DNA of 64,000 nt from Truepera radiovictrix DSM 17093 (GCF_000092425.1 NC_014221.1:2051001-2115000); one strand, 5' to 3'; positions 1-8,773 are shown, counted from the first letter of the stretch. Translations and numbers: made by a program. The notes: generated by a model from the letters alone, not told the origin.

Positions 1-961
1 CCGTGTAGTTGACGCCGGTGACCTCGTCGATCTGCCGGATGACGGCCCAGGTCTCCTCGTACGAGATCTCGATAAACTGCGCCTCGCCGCTTCGGCTAAA
101 CTCCTCCTGGAGCGGTGTCCCCTCCCAGTCGTAGGAGAAAAACGCCTCGCGGACCCTTTCGGCCAGCTCGGGCTCTAGGTTGTAGACGTGGCCGTAGGCG
201 GTCGTCGGAAAGGTCTCCGAGGTGTAGATCACGCGAAAGTCGTCGGCCGCGACGACGCCGCGCTCGATCATGCGCGCTTTGACGGAGTTGGCGATCGAAG
301 CCGCTTCGTAGTCGCGGTTGGCCACCCCCAGGATGGACACGTCGTGCCCCCCCGAGAAGAGCGGCTCGATGTCCTCGCCGACCACAAGCCCGAACTCGCC
401 CTGCAAAATGGCGCTCGGCGCTTTGAACCCCGAGTTCGAGGTCTCTTCGGTAAAGGTCAGGGTGCGACCCCTAAGGTCGGCGACCTCCTGGATGTCGCTG
501 TCCGCCGGAACGATGATCTCCATTTCGTAACCGTAGGACCCGTCCTCCGCCGCCATCATGGCGAAGGGGCGAAACCCCGCGACGTTGACCGCGAAGGGGA
601 CGCCGCCGGTGTTAAACCCGGCGACGTGCAAACGCCCCGCGCGCATCGCCTCGAGCTGCGCGGCGTTCGAGTCGACCGGAAAAAACTGCACGCGCCGCCC
701 CGTGACCTCTTCCATGTGCGCGAGAAAATCCGCCCAGACGTCGGCGTACACCGCGGGGTCCTCGACGGGCGTGTAGGAAAAGATGAGGGTGTCGGGGTCG
801 ACGAGTTCGGCGGGATCGGTGGGCACGTCCGCCAACAGGTCGCCGTCCTCGTCGCAAAAGCGGACGTCCAGGATGCCGCGCGGGCATTCGGGCGCTTGCG
901 CCGCCAGACCCAAAGGGGCGAGTAGCGGGAGCAGCAGGCTCGTCAGGCGTTGCACGTTCAT
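1..961 (-). CDS. PhnD-type phosphonate/phosphate ABC transporter substrate-binding protein (3' end outside window)
   Basis: Periplasmic binding protein of the PhnD family, which captures phosphonate, phosphite or phosphate for a PhnC/PhnE importer. The first 320 codons are visible; the C-terminus lies beyond base 1. The ATG at 961-959 follows GGAGG. Residues 1-23 form a signal peptide ending near AAQA. An acidic patch with DEDGDLLAD spacing follows, then family motifs SYTPVEDP, RAGRLHVAGFNTG and LFSGGHDVSILGV (anion-binding loop region). It diverges from the second phnD (1170) and shares a PHO-box-like dyad with it. The two paralogues differ strongly, so they may bind different phosphorus compounds; the ligand is not deducible from sequence. 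Confidence 0.85.
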   Translation of the reverse strand, partial: MNVQRLTSLLLPLLAPLGLAAQAPECPRGILDVRFCDEDGDLLADVPTDPAELVDPDTLIFSYTPVEDPAVYADVWADFLAHMEEVTGRRVQFFPVDSNAAQLEAMRAGRLHVAGFNTGGVPFAVNVAGFRPFAMMAAEDGSYGYEMEIIVPADSDIQEVADLRGRTLTFTEETSNSGFKAPSAILQGEFGLVVGEDIEPLFSGGHDVSILGVANRDYEAASIANSVKARMIERGVVAADDFRVIYTSETFPTTAYGHVYNLEPELAERVREAFFSYDWEGTPLQEEFSRSGEAQFIEISYEETWAVIRQIDEVTGVNYT

Positions 962-1021
962 CTTGACCTCCAAGCGAGGGGCGCGAAAACCTCCCCGTGT
1001 TTTCCGACCCTAAAGGGTGGA

Positions 1022-1065
1022 TGTCAGACCCTTGTCAGAACCCGGCACCTGACACCCCCCTGACG
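1022..1065. promoter_or_regulatory. Double PHO-box-like dyad between divergent phnD genes
   Basis: TGTCAG occurs at 1022-1027 and 1033-1038, exactly 11 bp apart. Its inverse occurs as CTGACA at 1049-1054 and CTGACG at 1060-1065, again 11 bp apart. The four copies form one dyad centred near 1043. Eleven-bp-spaced TGTCA direct repeats are the known layout of PhoB/PhoP binding boxes. One box faces each divergent phnD gene. A TTAGACT that could serve as a -10 lies at 1075-1081 on the plus strand. Regulation by phosphate is inferred from this pattern and the context. Confidence 0.65.
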
Positions 1066-1169
1066 AGGGGGCGGTTAGACTTGGGAGGTTTGCACTTTAG
1101 AGCGCGCCAATCTCGATGCCAAATGCGGTAGTCTCTAGAGAGCCTTTAAGAGAACCTCAAGGAGGAAAG

Positions 1170-2021
1170 ATGCTTAAACGCACCCTAGCCGTAGGTCTGA
1201 CGCTCGCCCTGACCCCTGCTCTGGCCCAAGGCGACCGCCCCGATTCGCTCGTGCTCGGTATGGTGCCCTCGCGTGAAGCCGACCGCATCGTCGACTCGCT
1301 CGACCCGATCGCCGAGATGCTCACCGAGCGCATCGGCATCCCGGTCGAGACCTTTGTGTCGACCAACTTTACGGGGCTCGTCGAAGCGATGGGCACGGGC
1401 CGCGTCGACATCGGCTTTTTCGGCCCCGCCGCCCTCGTGCAAGCCATGGACCGCCACGGCGCCGAGGTGATCCTCGCGTCGGTGCGTAACGGCGAGACGA
1501 CCTACCTGTCGCAGTTTAGCGTCCGCTGCGATTCGGGTATCGAGGACTTTAGCGACCTCGTGGGCCGCACCATCGCCTTCGTCGACCCCGCTTCGGCTTC
1601 GGGCTACCAGTTCCCCTTCGTCTACCTCAACTCCCAGCACGGCATCAACCCCGACACGGACATGCAGGCGATCTTCGCCGGGTCGCACGACGCGGCGATC
1701 CTCGCGGTCTATAACGGCGACGTCGACGTGGCGGTGTCGTTTAACGACGCCCGCACCGCTATCGAGGGCGACTTTCCCGACGTGATGGAACAGGTGTGCG
1801 TGCTCGGGTACACCGACCCCATCCCCAACGACGGCGTCGTGGTGCGCGCCGGGCTCGACCCGGAGCTGACCCAAGAGATCGCCCAAGCGCTCATTGACAT
1901 CGCCGACACCGAGGAGGGCGAGGCGCTCACCAGCGAGCTCTTTAACGTCACCGCCTTTGCCCCGGTAGAGGCTTCGGCGTTCGACATCGTTCGCGAGACC
2001 TCGGCGTTCTTCGACCAGTAA
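1170..2021 (+). CDS. phnD: PhnD-type phosphonate/phosphate ABC transporter substrate-binding protein
   Basis: Binding protein (283 aa) for the PhnC/PhnE1/PhnE2 importer encoded just downstream. The chosen ATG at 1170 follows AAGGAGG; a longer reading frame from 1116 would place 18 residues before an obvious signal peptide (MLKRTLAVGL...LAQG), so it is rejected. Family features: VLGMVPSREAD at the mature N-terminus, GRVDIGFFGPAAL, and FAGSHDAAILAVYNGDVDVAVSFND, the loop that contacts the phosphoryl group in this family. A strong terminator follows at 2046, yet phnC starts with its own leaderless promoter, so binding protein and permease genes are probably separate transcripts. Substrate could be phosphonate, phosphite or phosphate. 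Confidence 0.88.
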   Translation: MLKRTLAVGLTLALTPALAQGDRPDSLVLGMVPSREADRIVDSLDPIAEMLTERIGIPVETFVSTNFTGLVEAMGTGRVDIGFFGPAALVQAMDRHGAEVILASVRNGETTYLSQFSVRCDSGIEDFSDLVGRTIAFVDPASASGYQFPFVYLNSQHGINPDTDMQAIFAGSHDAAILAVYNGDVDVAVSFNDARTAIEGDFPDVMEQVCVLGYTDPIPNDGVVVRAGLDPELTQEIAQALIDIADTEEGEALTSELFNVTAFAPVEASAFDIVRETSAFFDQ

Positions 2022-2045
2022 GCGCAGCGTTGACGCACGTTACGC

Positions 2046-2077
2046 GACCTCGAGCCCGGCTCGAGGTCCTCTTTTTG
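2046..2077 (+). terminator. Rho-independent terminator after phnD
   Basis: Stem GACCTCGAG / CTCGAGGTC (2046-2054 with 2060-2068) is followed by a CTCTTTTTG tail. It separates phnD from phnC. Confidence 0.8.
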
Positions 2078-2129
2078 CCCCCTCGGGGCCCTCGCTCGAG
2101 CCCCCCAAGCGAGCGGGTAAACTAACGGT

Positions 2130-2900
2130 ATGATCCAGTTTAACGAGGTCGGGGTCGTCTACCCGAACGGCTTTAGAGCCCTCAAGGGGATCTCGCTAGA
2201 GATCCCCAAAGGCCAGTTCGTCGTGGTCGTCGGGCTCTCCGGCGCGGGCAAGTCGACCCTGATCCGCACCATCAACAACCTCGTCGTCCCCTCCTCGGGC
2301 GAGGTGCTGATTAACGGGCGCTCGATCACCAAGGCCAAGGGGCGCGAGCTGCGCGCCATGCGCACGCCCATCGGGATGATCTTTCAGACCTTTAACTTGG
2401 TCAAGCGCTCGACGGTGCTGCGCAACGTCCTCTCCGGCCGCCTCGGGCAAGCCAACCCCGCACTGAGCCTTTTAGGCATCTTTTCGGAAGCCGACATCGC
2501 TCTGGCGCACGACTGCCTGCGGCGCGTCGGCATTCCCGATAAGGCCTTTGTCCGCGCCGACGCCCTCTCGGGCGGTCAGCAGCAGCGGGTCGGTATCGCC
2601 CGCGCCCTGGCCCAAGACCCCGAGATCATGCTCGCCGACGAGCCCGTCGCGAGCCTCGACCCGCCGACCTCGCACGCGGTGATGAGCGACCTTAAACGCA
2701 TCTCCCGCGAGGACGGCATCACCACGCTCGTCAACCTGCACTTTATCGACATGGCGCGCGATTACGCCGACCGCATCATCGGTATGCGGGGCGGCGAGGT
2801 GGTCTTCGACGGCACCCCGGCAGAGGCCACGAACCGCGTCTTCGAGGAGATCTACGGGCGCCCCATCGACAAGGAACGGGACCTCCGTGGCGCTGCCTGA
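2130..2900 (+). CDS. phnC: Phosphonate ABC transporter ATP-binding protein PhnC
   Basis: ATPase subunit (256 aa) that drives phosphonate/phosphate import through PhnE. Walker A GLSGAGKST at residues 35-43, Q-loop in IFQTFNL, signature LSGGQQQRV near 144 and Walker B IMLADEP near 168 followed by the D-loop SLDP are all intact. The ATG at 2130 has no Shine-Dalgarno; a TAAACT -10 box at 2118-2123 lies 6 nt before it, so the mRNA is probably leaderless. The 3' end overlaps phnE1 by 14 nt, which points to translational coupling within phnC-phnE-phnE. Confidence 0.93.
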   Translation: MIQFNEVGVVYPNGFRALKGISLEIPKGQFVVVVGLSGAGKSTLIRTINNLVVPSSGEVLINGRSITKAKGRELRAMRTPIGMIFQTFNLVKRSTVLRNVLSGRLGQANPALSLLGIFSEADIALAHDCLRRVGIPDKAFVRADALSGGQQQRVGIARALAQDPEIMLADEPVASLDPPTSHAVMSDLKRISREDGITTLVNLHFIDMARDYADRIIGMRGGEVVFDGTPAEATNRVFEEIYGRPIDKERDLRGAA

Positions 2901-3696
2901 GGCTAAGCCGCCCCCCCCCGCGCTGCCGCAGCGCCCGCTCGCACCGCGCCTGCTGTCGTGGGGCGTGTGGCTCGCGTTCGCCTTGCTCCTTTACGTCTCG
3001 GCCGTGCAGACGGGGTTTCGCCTAGACGACCTCTGGGGGAGCACGGTCGACTTCGTGCTCTTTTTCCGCAACTTCTGGCCGCCCGACTGGCGCGCGCTCT
3101 CCGACATCGGGCGCCCCCTCGTTCAGACGCTGCAGATGGCCTGGTTAGGGACGGTGTTCGGTGTCCTTTTGGGGCTCCCGTGGCTTTTCTGGTCGTCGCG
3201 CAACACCTCGCCCAGCGGGTTGCTCCTGTGGTTCTCGCGCACCCTGATGACGGTGCTGCGGAGCATCCCCGACCTCGTCTACGCCGCCGTTTTGGTGGGC
3301 GTGCTGGCCCTGGGGCCGCTGCCGGGGGTGGTGGCGCTAACCATCTTTACGCTCTCCATCCTCGCCAAGCTCGGTAGCGAGTACGTCGAGGCGGTCGACC
3401 CCGGCCCCTTGGAGGCGCTCCGCGCGAGCGGCGCGAGCGGCACGCACGTCATCGTCTACGGGGTGGTGCCCCAGGTCGCGGCGAGCTTGGTCTCCTACAT
3501 CCTCTACATCTTCGAGGTCAACGTGCGCGCCTCGACGGTGCTGGGGTTTGTCGGCGCGGGTGGCGTGGGTCAGCTCCTTAATACCTATACCGCCCTCTTT
3601 CAGTACCGGCGCCTGACGGTCTTGCTGCTGGTGACCTTTGTGGTGGTGGCGATCATCGACGCGGCCTCCGCGTGGGTGCGCTCGAGGCTCACCTGA
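2887..3696 (+). CDS. phnE: Phosphonate ABC transporter permease PhnE (first copy)
   Basis: Inner-membrane permease, 269 aa, GTG start inside the end of phnC. A proline-rich cytoplasmic N-terminus precedes about six membrane segments. The EAA-type coupling loop facing PhnC reads EYVEAVDPGPLEALRASGASGTHVIVYGVVPQV (around 160-195), the family hallmark. It pairs with the second permease encoded immediately downstream to form the heterodimeric channel. Stop and next start overlap (TGATG). Confidence 0.92.
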   Translation: MALPEAKPPPPALPQRPLAPRLLSWGVWLAFALLLYVSAVQTGFRLDDLWGSTVDFVLFFRNFWPPDWRALSDIGRPLVQTLQMAWLGTVFGVLLGLPWLFWSSRNTSPSGLLLWFSRTLMTVLRSIPDLVYAAVLVGVLALGPLPGVVALTIFTLSILAKLGSEYVEAVDPGPLEALRASGASGTHVIVYGVVPQVAASLVSYILYIFEVNVRASTVLGFVGAGGVGQLLNTYTALFQYRRLTVLLLVTFVVVAIIDAASAWVRSRLT

Positions 3697-4526
3697 TGGC
3701 CGCGCCAAGCCGCAAGCGCGCGCGTGATCTCAGCGCCATCCCCCCGACCCCGCCGCACGCGCGCCGCACAAAAGCCTTTCAGTACGCCCTCGGCTTTTTC
3801 CTCGTCGCCGTGACGCTGCTCTGCTTGCTGACGCTGCAAAACGTCTCGTGGGAGCGCGTCATCAGCGGCGCGCAACGCAACCTCGCGCCGCTCGCACGGG
3901 GCTTCGCCAACCCCTCGCAGGAGATCTTCGGCCGCGCCTTTGAGGCGATGATGGAGACGCTCTACATGGCGGTCATCGGCACCGTCATCGGCGGCGTCTT
4001 GTCGGTGCCGCTCGCGTTTATCTCCGCGGCTAACCTCATGGGAGGGGGTCGCGGCGCGCTGCCGGGGCGGGGCATCTTGGCCGGGGTGCGGGTCTTTCCA
4101 GAGCTCCTTTTCGCCATCATCTTCGTCGCCGCCATCGGCCCGGGCGCGGTCGCGGGAATCATGGCCCTGGGCGTCAACTCGGTAGGCTTTTTGGGCAAGA
4201 TGTTTAGCGACATCATCGAGTCGATCGACCCCGGCCCCGGCGAGGCGCTGCGGGCGACGGGGGCGGGGCCGGTGCACACCTTCGTCTACGCCGTGCTCCC
4301 GCAAGTCATGCCGGAGTTCGCCTCGAACGTCCTGTACCGCTTCGAGATCAACCTGCGCGCCGCCTCGGTGTTGGGGCTCGTGGGGGCGGGGGGTATCGGC
4401 GGCCTCCTCAGCCAGCGCATCCAGTTTCGGCGCTGGGAGGAGATCTCGATGATCCTCCTCGTGATCATCGCGTTCGTGGTGGTCGTCGACATCGTGAGCT
4501 CTTATGTGCGGCGGAGGTTGGTGTAG
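3696..4526 (+). CDS. phnE: Phosphonate ABC transporter permease PhnE (second copy)
   Basis: Second inner-membrane permease, 276 aa. The start ATG at 3696 overlaps the phnE1 stop (TGATG). It has an Arg/Lys-rich N-terminus, about six membrane spans, and the coupling loop FSDIIESIDPGPGEALRATGAGPVHTFVYAVLPQV, closely parallel to the first copy. Two tandem phnE genes behind phnC are common where the importer is a heterodimer. No phosphonate-degrading enzymes (C-P lyase, phosphonatase) or phosphite dehydrogenase follow, so the pathway after uptake is not shown here and phosphate itself remains a possible substrate. Confidence 0.92.
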   Translation: MAAPSRKRARDLSAIPPTPPHARRTKAFQYALGFFLVAVTLLCLLTLQNVSWERVISGAQRNLAPLARGFANPSQEIFGRAFEAMMETLYMAVIGTVIGGVLSVPLAFISAANLMGGGRGALPGRGILAGVRVFPELLFAIIFVAAIGPGAVAGIMALGVNSVGFLGKMFSDIIESIDPGPGEALRATGAGPVHTFVYAVLPQVMPEFASNVLYRFEINLRAASVLGLVGAGGIGGLLSQRIQFRRWEEISMILLVIIAFVVVVDIVSSYVRRRLV

Positions 4527-4636
4527 GATTAGGCTACAGGATTACGCTGTACCCGACCCCACCGCGCAGCTCCGGCGTGGGTCAAAACGCCTGCGCGACG
4601 GTCACGGACCAAGGTGCCGAGGTGTAAGGCTCGCCT

Positions 4637-4861
4637 ATGCCGTTTTTTATCGTTGAAGTCTCCCGCAAAGGGGCGCTCACGGTGACCCACACCTTCGCCG
4701 ACGCCCCCCTCGCCGAGGCGTACACCTACCACCACGCGCAGGCGAAGCTGCGCGAACTGCGGCGCGCCGCCCGCCCCGAAGACGGGGTGTACTTCCACCT
4801 CGTCTTCGGCGAAACGCCGGAGGCGGCCCTTCGGCGCCTGCGCGCGTCGCTCGGTCGCTAG
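4637..4861 (+). CDS. Small conserved-looking hypothetical protein (74 aa)
   Basis: Unrecognised small protein, probably cytosolic: no signal peptide or membrane span. It begins MPFFIVEVSRKGALTV, predicted beta strands, then a charged helix rich in Arg/Ala (HHAQAKLRELRRAARPED) and a short C-terminal helix (EAALRRLRASLGR). A GAGGTG sequence about 14 nt before the ATG is a weak ribosome site. It sits alone downstream of phnE2 on the same strand. Codon use matches its neighbours, which favours a real gene; function unknown. Confidence 0.55.
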   Translation: MPFFIVEVSRKGALTVTHTFADAPLAEAYTYHHAQAKLRELRRAARPEDGVYFHLVFGETPEAALRRLRASLGR

Positions 4862-4978
4862 CTCGCGACCCCGCCCCAGCTCAGTCCCGAGTCGGTCGTG
4901 ACATCTGCCAAGCCGTGCAAAAGGCGGAGGGTGTACCCTCCGCCCAACCGCTAGGGGCCTTGACGCCTGCAGCAGCCT

Positions 4979-5398
4979 TTAGTAGGCGTGTTTGTCGTCA
5001 CACACCACGCTAGTTTCAACCCCCCAGCGCTGCGCCGCGCTGCACACCACGGGGCCGCGGTGCACGGTGATGCTGTTAAGCGTCGGGGTGCCGTTCTGGT
5101 TCTGCGCCGCCGCGACGACCCCAGCGCGGCGCCCCCCCCACACCATCACCGTGTAGGGGTAGGTCGCCTCGAAGGTGCGCCCCGAAGCGAGCGCCTCCTC
5201 CGGGTTCGGCGGGAGCGTACCGAGCACCTCGTAGCGCCCCGTAAACGCCTCCCCCCTAGGGCCATTCCAGTTGATGAGGTACGGGATGGGACCGCCGAAG
5301 GTGTAGTAGAACCCCCCTAGAACGGCGAGCGTAAAGAAGGCGATGAGCACGTGCGCCAAGCGAACTTCAAAGGGGTGACGTTGATAAGGTTTAAACAT
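4979..5398 (-). CDS. Membrane-anchored hypothetical protein (139 aa)
   Basis: Unrecognised protein with a basic N-terminus (MFKPYQRHPFEVR) and one membrane segment at about 14-34, followed by an extracytoplasmic domain of about 100 residues. Two cysteines near the C-terminus (VVCSAAQ and VVCDDKH, spaced 14 residues) could form a disulphide outside the membrane. GAGGAG precedes the ATG. A TTGCTC/TACAAT promoter lies about 120 bp upstream, and the HxlR-type regulator gene diverges from it, so it may be that regulator's target. No family is recognised. Confidence 0.7.
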   Translation of the reverse strand: MFKPYQRHPFEVRLAHVLIAFFTLAVLGGFYYTFGGPIPYLINWNGPRGEAFTGRYEVLGTLPPNPEEALASGRTFEATYPYTVMVWGGRRAGVVAAAQNQNGTPTLNSITVHRGPVVCSAAQRWGVETSVVCDDKHAY

Positions 5399-5744
5399 AA
5401 ACTCCTCTACGCGACATGGACTTGGCGGCTCGAGCAGCGAGGGTGCGCGGGTCCGCGGCGGCGTCTGTTGTCATAGGAACCCGGCCCCCAAGGGGCGCCG
5501 AGCGTGGTGATGCCCCTATTGTAAGCTAGTTGCGCCTCCGAGCAAAAGGGCGGCGGGTGTCTCGGGTTGCCCCCTGCGACGTTACGCGTGACGGTCTCAC
5601 CGTGAGGGGCCGCCGACGCACCTGCCGAGGCGTTCGCGGGTGGTTTCGCGCAGCCGCCTGCAGCAGCGCGCGCCGCGTCGTTACCGCTGCAACGCGCCCT
5701 CCGGCACACAGCGGTTAGGGTGAGGCGGCGAGGACAGCTAGACG
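5399..5744. other. Intergenic region between the hypothetical membrane gene and the HxlR regulator
   Basis: 346 bp between divergent genes. It carries the minus-strand promoter at 5518-5545. No convincing gene or RNA is visible; the short reading frames here are arginine-rich shadows. Confidence 0.5.
5518..5545 (-). promoter_or_regulatory. Sigma-70-type promoter for the 139-aa membrane protein
   Basis: Reading the minus strand: TTGCTC (5545-5540), a 16-bp spacer, TACAAT (5523-5518). Transcription would start about 110 nt before the ATG at 5398. Confidence 0.4.
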
Positions 5745-6122
5745 ATGCCAGAGAAGCGGAGCGAGCGCGAAAGGGAATCAGCACGGGGCGTGCGAGCGGC
5801 GTGCGGTGCGGGCGGCCACACCCCTACCTGTCCGGTTCACGCCTCGGTGAACCTGCTGCAGGAGAAGTGGACGCTCCACATCATTCGGTCACTTTTGGCC
5901 GGCGACAAAGGCTTTAACGAGCTAGGCCGCGACATCGGCGGGTGCAACCCGACGACCTTGGCGCAGCGCCTCGAGCGTTTGGAGGCGTGCGGGATCCTCT
6001 CCAAAACGGTCACGTCGACCTCCCCCCCGCGCACCCGCTACGCCCTCACCGAAGCGGGCCGCGACCTACAGGAGGTCATCCGCGCGATCAGCCAGTGGGG
6101 TGAGCGCCACCTGCGGCGCTAG
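5745..6122 (+). CDS. HxlR-family winged-helix transcriptional regulator
   Basis: DNA-binding regulator, 125 aa. After a charged, Cys-containing N-terminus (residues 1-28) the HxlR domain begins: CPVHASVNLLQEKWTLHIIRSLLAG matches the family CP...LxGKWTLxIL pattern. The helix-turn-helix is NPTTLAQRLERLEACGIL and the wing TSTSPPRTRYALTEAGRDL. Family members often sense thiol-reactive or redox stress through the conserved Cys (here in PTCPVH). It diverges from the 139-aa membrane protein gene and may control it. The exact start is uncertain because no strong ribosome site is present. Confidence 0.85.
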   Translation: MPEKRSERERESARGVRAACGAGGHTPTCPVHASVNLLQEKWTLHIIRSLLAGDKGFNELGRDIGGCNPTTLAQRLERLEACGILSKTVTSTSPPRTRYALTEAGRDLQEVIRAISQWGERHLRR

Positions 6123-6196
6123 GCGTGCGCTCCGTCCAGATCACGTGCTAGGCAGCGGCGGGCCCAGCCGCACGCGCAGCAGCCCCCCTAGAGCAG

Positions 6197-8371
6197 CTAG
6201 GCGGAGCGCTCTACCTGCGCCGCTTGTTCTGCCTGCTTAGCCTGAATCGCGGTCAGCGCGATGGTAAAGACGATGTCGTCGACGAGCGCCCCCCTGGAGA
6301 GGTCGTTCACGGGTTTTTTAAGGCCCTGCAGCATCGGCCCGATGCTGATGACATCTGCCGAGCGCTGCACCGCCTTGTAGGTGGTGTTGCCCGTGTTTAA
6401 GTCCGGAAAGATAAAGACCGTCGCGCGCCCCGCCACCTTGGAGCCGGGCGCCTTGCTCCGCGCCACCGTCTCTATCGCGGCGGCGTCGTACTGCAAAGGG
6501 CCGTCGATGAGCAGGTCGGGCCGCCGTGCCTGGGCGATGCGGGTCGCCTCGCGCACCTTTTCGACGTCGGAGCCCGCCCCCGAGGTGCCGGTGCTATACG
6601 ACAGCATGGCGACGCGCGGCGGAATACCGAAAGCGGCCGCCGAGTCGGCGCTCTGCAAGGCGATGTCGGCGAGCTCCTCGGCCGTCGGGTTGGGGTTGAT
6701 GGCGCAGTCGCCGTAGACCAACACCTGCTCCGGCAAGCACATGAAAAAGACCGACGACACGACCCGCACCCCGGGCGCCGTTTTAATCAACTGCAGCGCG
6801 GGGCGAATCGTGTTGGCGGTGGTGTGGACCGCGCCGGAGACGAGCCCGTCGACCTCACCCTGCTGCAGCATCATGGTGCCGAGCACGACGTTGTCCTGCA
6901 GGGCCTCCTCGGCCATGGGGGCGTTCATCCCCTTGTGCTTGCGCAGCGCGACGAGCGGCTCGATAAAGCGCCCTATGTGCTCCTCGGGGCGGAGGATCTC
7001 GAGCCCCTCGGGGAGGGTCAGGCCGTGGCGCGCGGCGACCGCGTGGATCTCGTCGGGGTCGCCTAGGAGCACGCAGCGGGCGATCTTGCGCTCTAGACAG
7101 ATGGTCGCCGCGCGCAGGGTGCGCGGTTCGTCCCCCTCGGGCAAGATGATGCGTTTGTTGGCCGCGCGCGCGCGCTCGACGAGGAGGTAGCGAAAGGCCG
7201 GCGGGCTGAGGCGCCGTCCTTCGGCGGCCCCGCGCGTGCGGCGCTCTAATGCCTCGACGTCTAGGTGCGCCGCGACGTGCTCGACAAGGCGCGCGATGCG
7301 TTCGGTGTCGTCCAGGGGGATCTCGAGGTCCATCCCGCGCACCCGCAGCGCCGCCCCGAACGAGTCGTCGGCGACGAGCAGCAGCGGCAGACCGGTGGCG
7401 AACCCTTGCGCGCACAGCGCGAGCAGGTCGTCGCTCGGCCGGCGCCCGTTGGTGAGCAAAAGCGCGGCGATCGGGCGGCCGCTTAGAGCTGCCATGGCGG
7501 CGGCCATCACCAGGTCGTCGCGGTCGCCGGAGGTGATAAAGAGCGTGCCGGGCAACAGGCGTTTGGCGGCGTTGAGCATGGTGCTCGCCCCGAGGGCGAC
7601 CTCGGTGACGCGGCGCCCCAAGTCGCCCTCGCGCAGCACCTCCGCCCCTAAAAACGCCTGCACGTCGCGGACGCGCGGCGCGAGCAGGTCGCGGTCCCAG
7701 GGGACGGCGCCGTAGAGCCGAAAGCCCTCCCCCTTTAAAACGGGCGCTTCGGCGCGCAGCTGCGCCTCGAAGGCGCCAGGGTCGCGCTGCGGTTCGCTGC
7801 CGAGCCGCATAAAGGTGTGCGCTTCGGGGGGGGCGCCGACTTGGTTGAGGATGCAACCGATCACCCGCCCCCCCTCGGTGCCGCCAAAGTCCTGCGCGGC
7901 GAGCTCGAGCGTGTCGGAGAGCTCCGCGGGCGTGCTCGAGCCCGGCGCGGCGACCAGGAGGACCTTGGCGTCTAAGCTGCGGGCGATGCCGGCGTTGAGC
8001 GCGCCCGCGTAGGGCTGCTCGGGGGTCGCGACGAGCCCCTCGACGACCACCACGTCGGCGCGCGACGCGGCTGCCTCGAAGCGGGCCACGACCTCCTCGA
8101 GGAGCACCTCGCGCTGAGCGTGGGCGAAGCGCTCCTCGGCGACGCTCGCGGGCACGGGCTCGGGGGGGGAAAACCCCGCGACGCGCTCGACGAGGCGGCT
8201 CGAGCGCTCGGGTTCGGGTGCGCGCCCGGAGGCGCGCGCCGACATCTGCGCCACCGGTTTGCAAAACCCGACCCGCACCCCGCGGCGATCCAAGGCGTGT
8301 ACGAGCCCGACAGCGACGCTCGTAAGCCCCACGCGCTGCCCCGTCGGAACGACCAAGATTGCCTGTGCCAC
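6197..8371 (-). CDS. pta: Phosphate acetyltransferase, long form
   Basis: Pta (724 aa) interconverts acetyl-CoA and acetyl phosphate. It has the long three-part layout: an N-terminal P-loop/BioD-like domain (VPTGQRVGLTSVAVGL at residues 9-24, GFCKPVAQ), a central DRTGG-type domain (about 210-390) and the C-terminal catalytic PTA_PTB domain from about 395, with IILPEGDEPRTLRA, DGLVSGAVHTTANTIRP, MLSYSTGTSGAGSD and PDLNTGNTTYKAVQR. The GTG start at 8371 follows GGGAGG. No ackA lies next to it. The long form is known to be allosterically controlled through the N-terminal domains in enterobacteria. Confidence 0.95.
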   Translation of the reverse strand: MAQAILVVPTGQRVGLTSVAVGLVHALDRRGVRVGFCKPVAQMSARASGRAPEPERSSRLVERVAGFSPPEPVPASVAEERFAHAQREVLLEEVVARFEAAASRADVVVVEGLVATPEQPYAGALNAGIARSLDAKVLLVAAPGSSTPAELSDTLELAAQDFGGTEGGRVIGCILNQVGAPPEAHTFMRLGSEPQRDPGAFEAQLRAEAPVLKGEGFRLYGAVPWDRDLLAPRVRDVQAFLGAEVLREGDLGRRVTEVALGASTMLNAAKRLLPGTLFITSGDRDDLVMAAAMAALSGRPIAALLLTNGRRPSDDLLALCAQGFATGLPLLLVADDSFGAALRVRGMDLEIPLDDTERIARLVEHVAAHLDVEALERRTRGAAEGRRLSPPAFRYLLVERARAANKRIILPEGDEPRTLRAATICLERKIARCVLLGDPDEIHAVAARHGLTLPEGLEILRPEEHIGRFIEPLVALRKHKGMNAPMAEEALQDNVVLGTMMLQQGEVDGLVSGAVHTTANTIRPALQLIKTAPGVRVVSSVFFMCLPEQVLVYGDCAINPNPTAEELADIALQSADSAAAFGIPPRVAMLSYSTGTSGAGSDVEKVREATRIAQARRPDLLIDGPLQYDAAAIETVARSKAPGSKVAGRATVFIFPDLNTGNTTYKAVQRSADVISIGPMLQGLKKPVNDLSRGALVDDIVFTIALTAIQAKQAEQAAQVERSA

Positions 8372-8557
8372 AACGTCCTCCCGCCTAACGCTACCACCCG
8401 CCGAGCGCCCCTTTTGGTCGCCGGCGCGCTTGACCCGGCGCGCCTCGCGCCCGTAACGGCGCTAAAGGATCGCGGCACGCACCCGCCGCGCCTCATCGAT
8501 CGTGCGCCACTTTGCAGTAAGATTTTTCACATCGCGCTACGCTCGCTAGGAGCTGCC

Positions 8558-8773
8558 ATGTCCGTTGCACCCACATCCCCCCCCTCGAGCGATGACACCT
8601 CCCGGCGACGCACCTTTTGGTGGGGCGTTGTCGTCGCGGTGCTGCTGCTCGCCTTCTGCCTCGGTTTGCCGCAGTTTCACTACGCGGCGGCGCTCATGGT
8701 CGCGGTGATCTTTCGCTACCGTGACGAGCCCATGGGAGCGCTCCCCGCTTGGCTGACGGCGTCGCGGCGCTAG
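8558..8773 (+). CDS. Small membrane protein (71 aa)
   Basis: Unrecognised protein: a Ser/Thr/Pro-rich cytoplasmic N-terminus, RRR, then a hydrophobic segment (WWGVVVAVLLLAFCLGL) and a second, shorter one around AAALMVAVIF. The ATG at 8558 follows TAGGAG. A far longer frame from 8120 would overlap pta antisense and is rejected. A TAAGAT -10-like box lies at 8518-8523. Function unknown. Confidence 0.55.
   Translation: MSVAPTSPPSSDDTSRRRTFWWGVVVAVLLLAFCLGLPQFHYAAALMVAVIFRYRDEPMGALPAWLTASRR

Noticed and set aside
188-925. Long plus-strand frame (245 codons) over the first kilobase
   Set aside because: It is the antisense shadow of the phnD-type gene on the minus strand, whose translation shows a signal peptide and family motifs.
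8120-8557. N-terminal extension of the small membrane protein to 217 residues
   Set aside because: The added part is antisense to pta and low in protein-like features; ATG 8558 follows TAGGAG.
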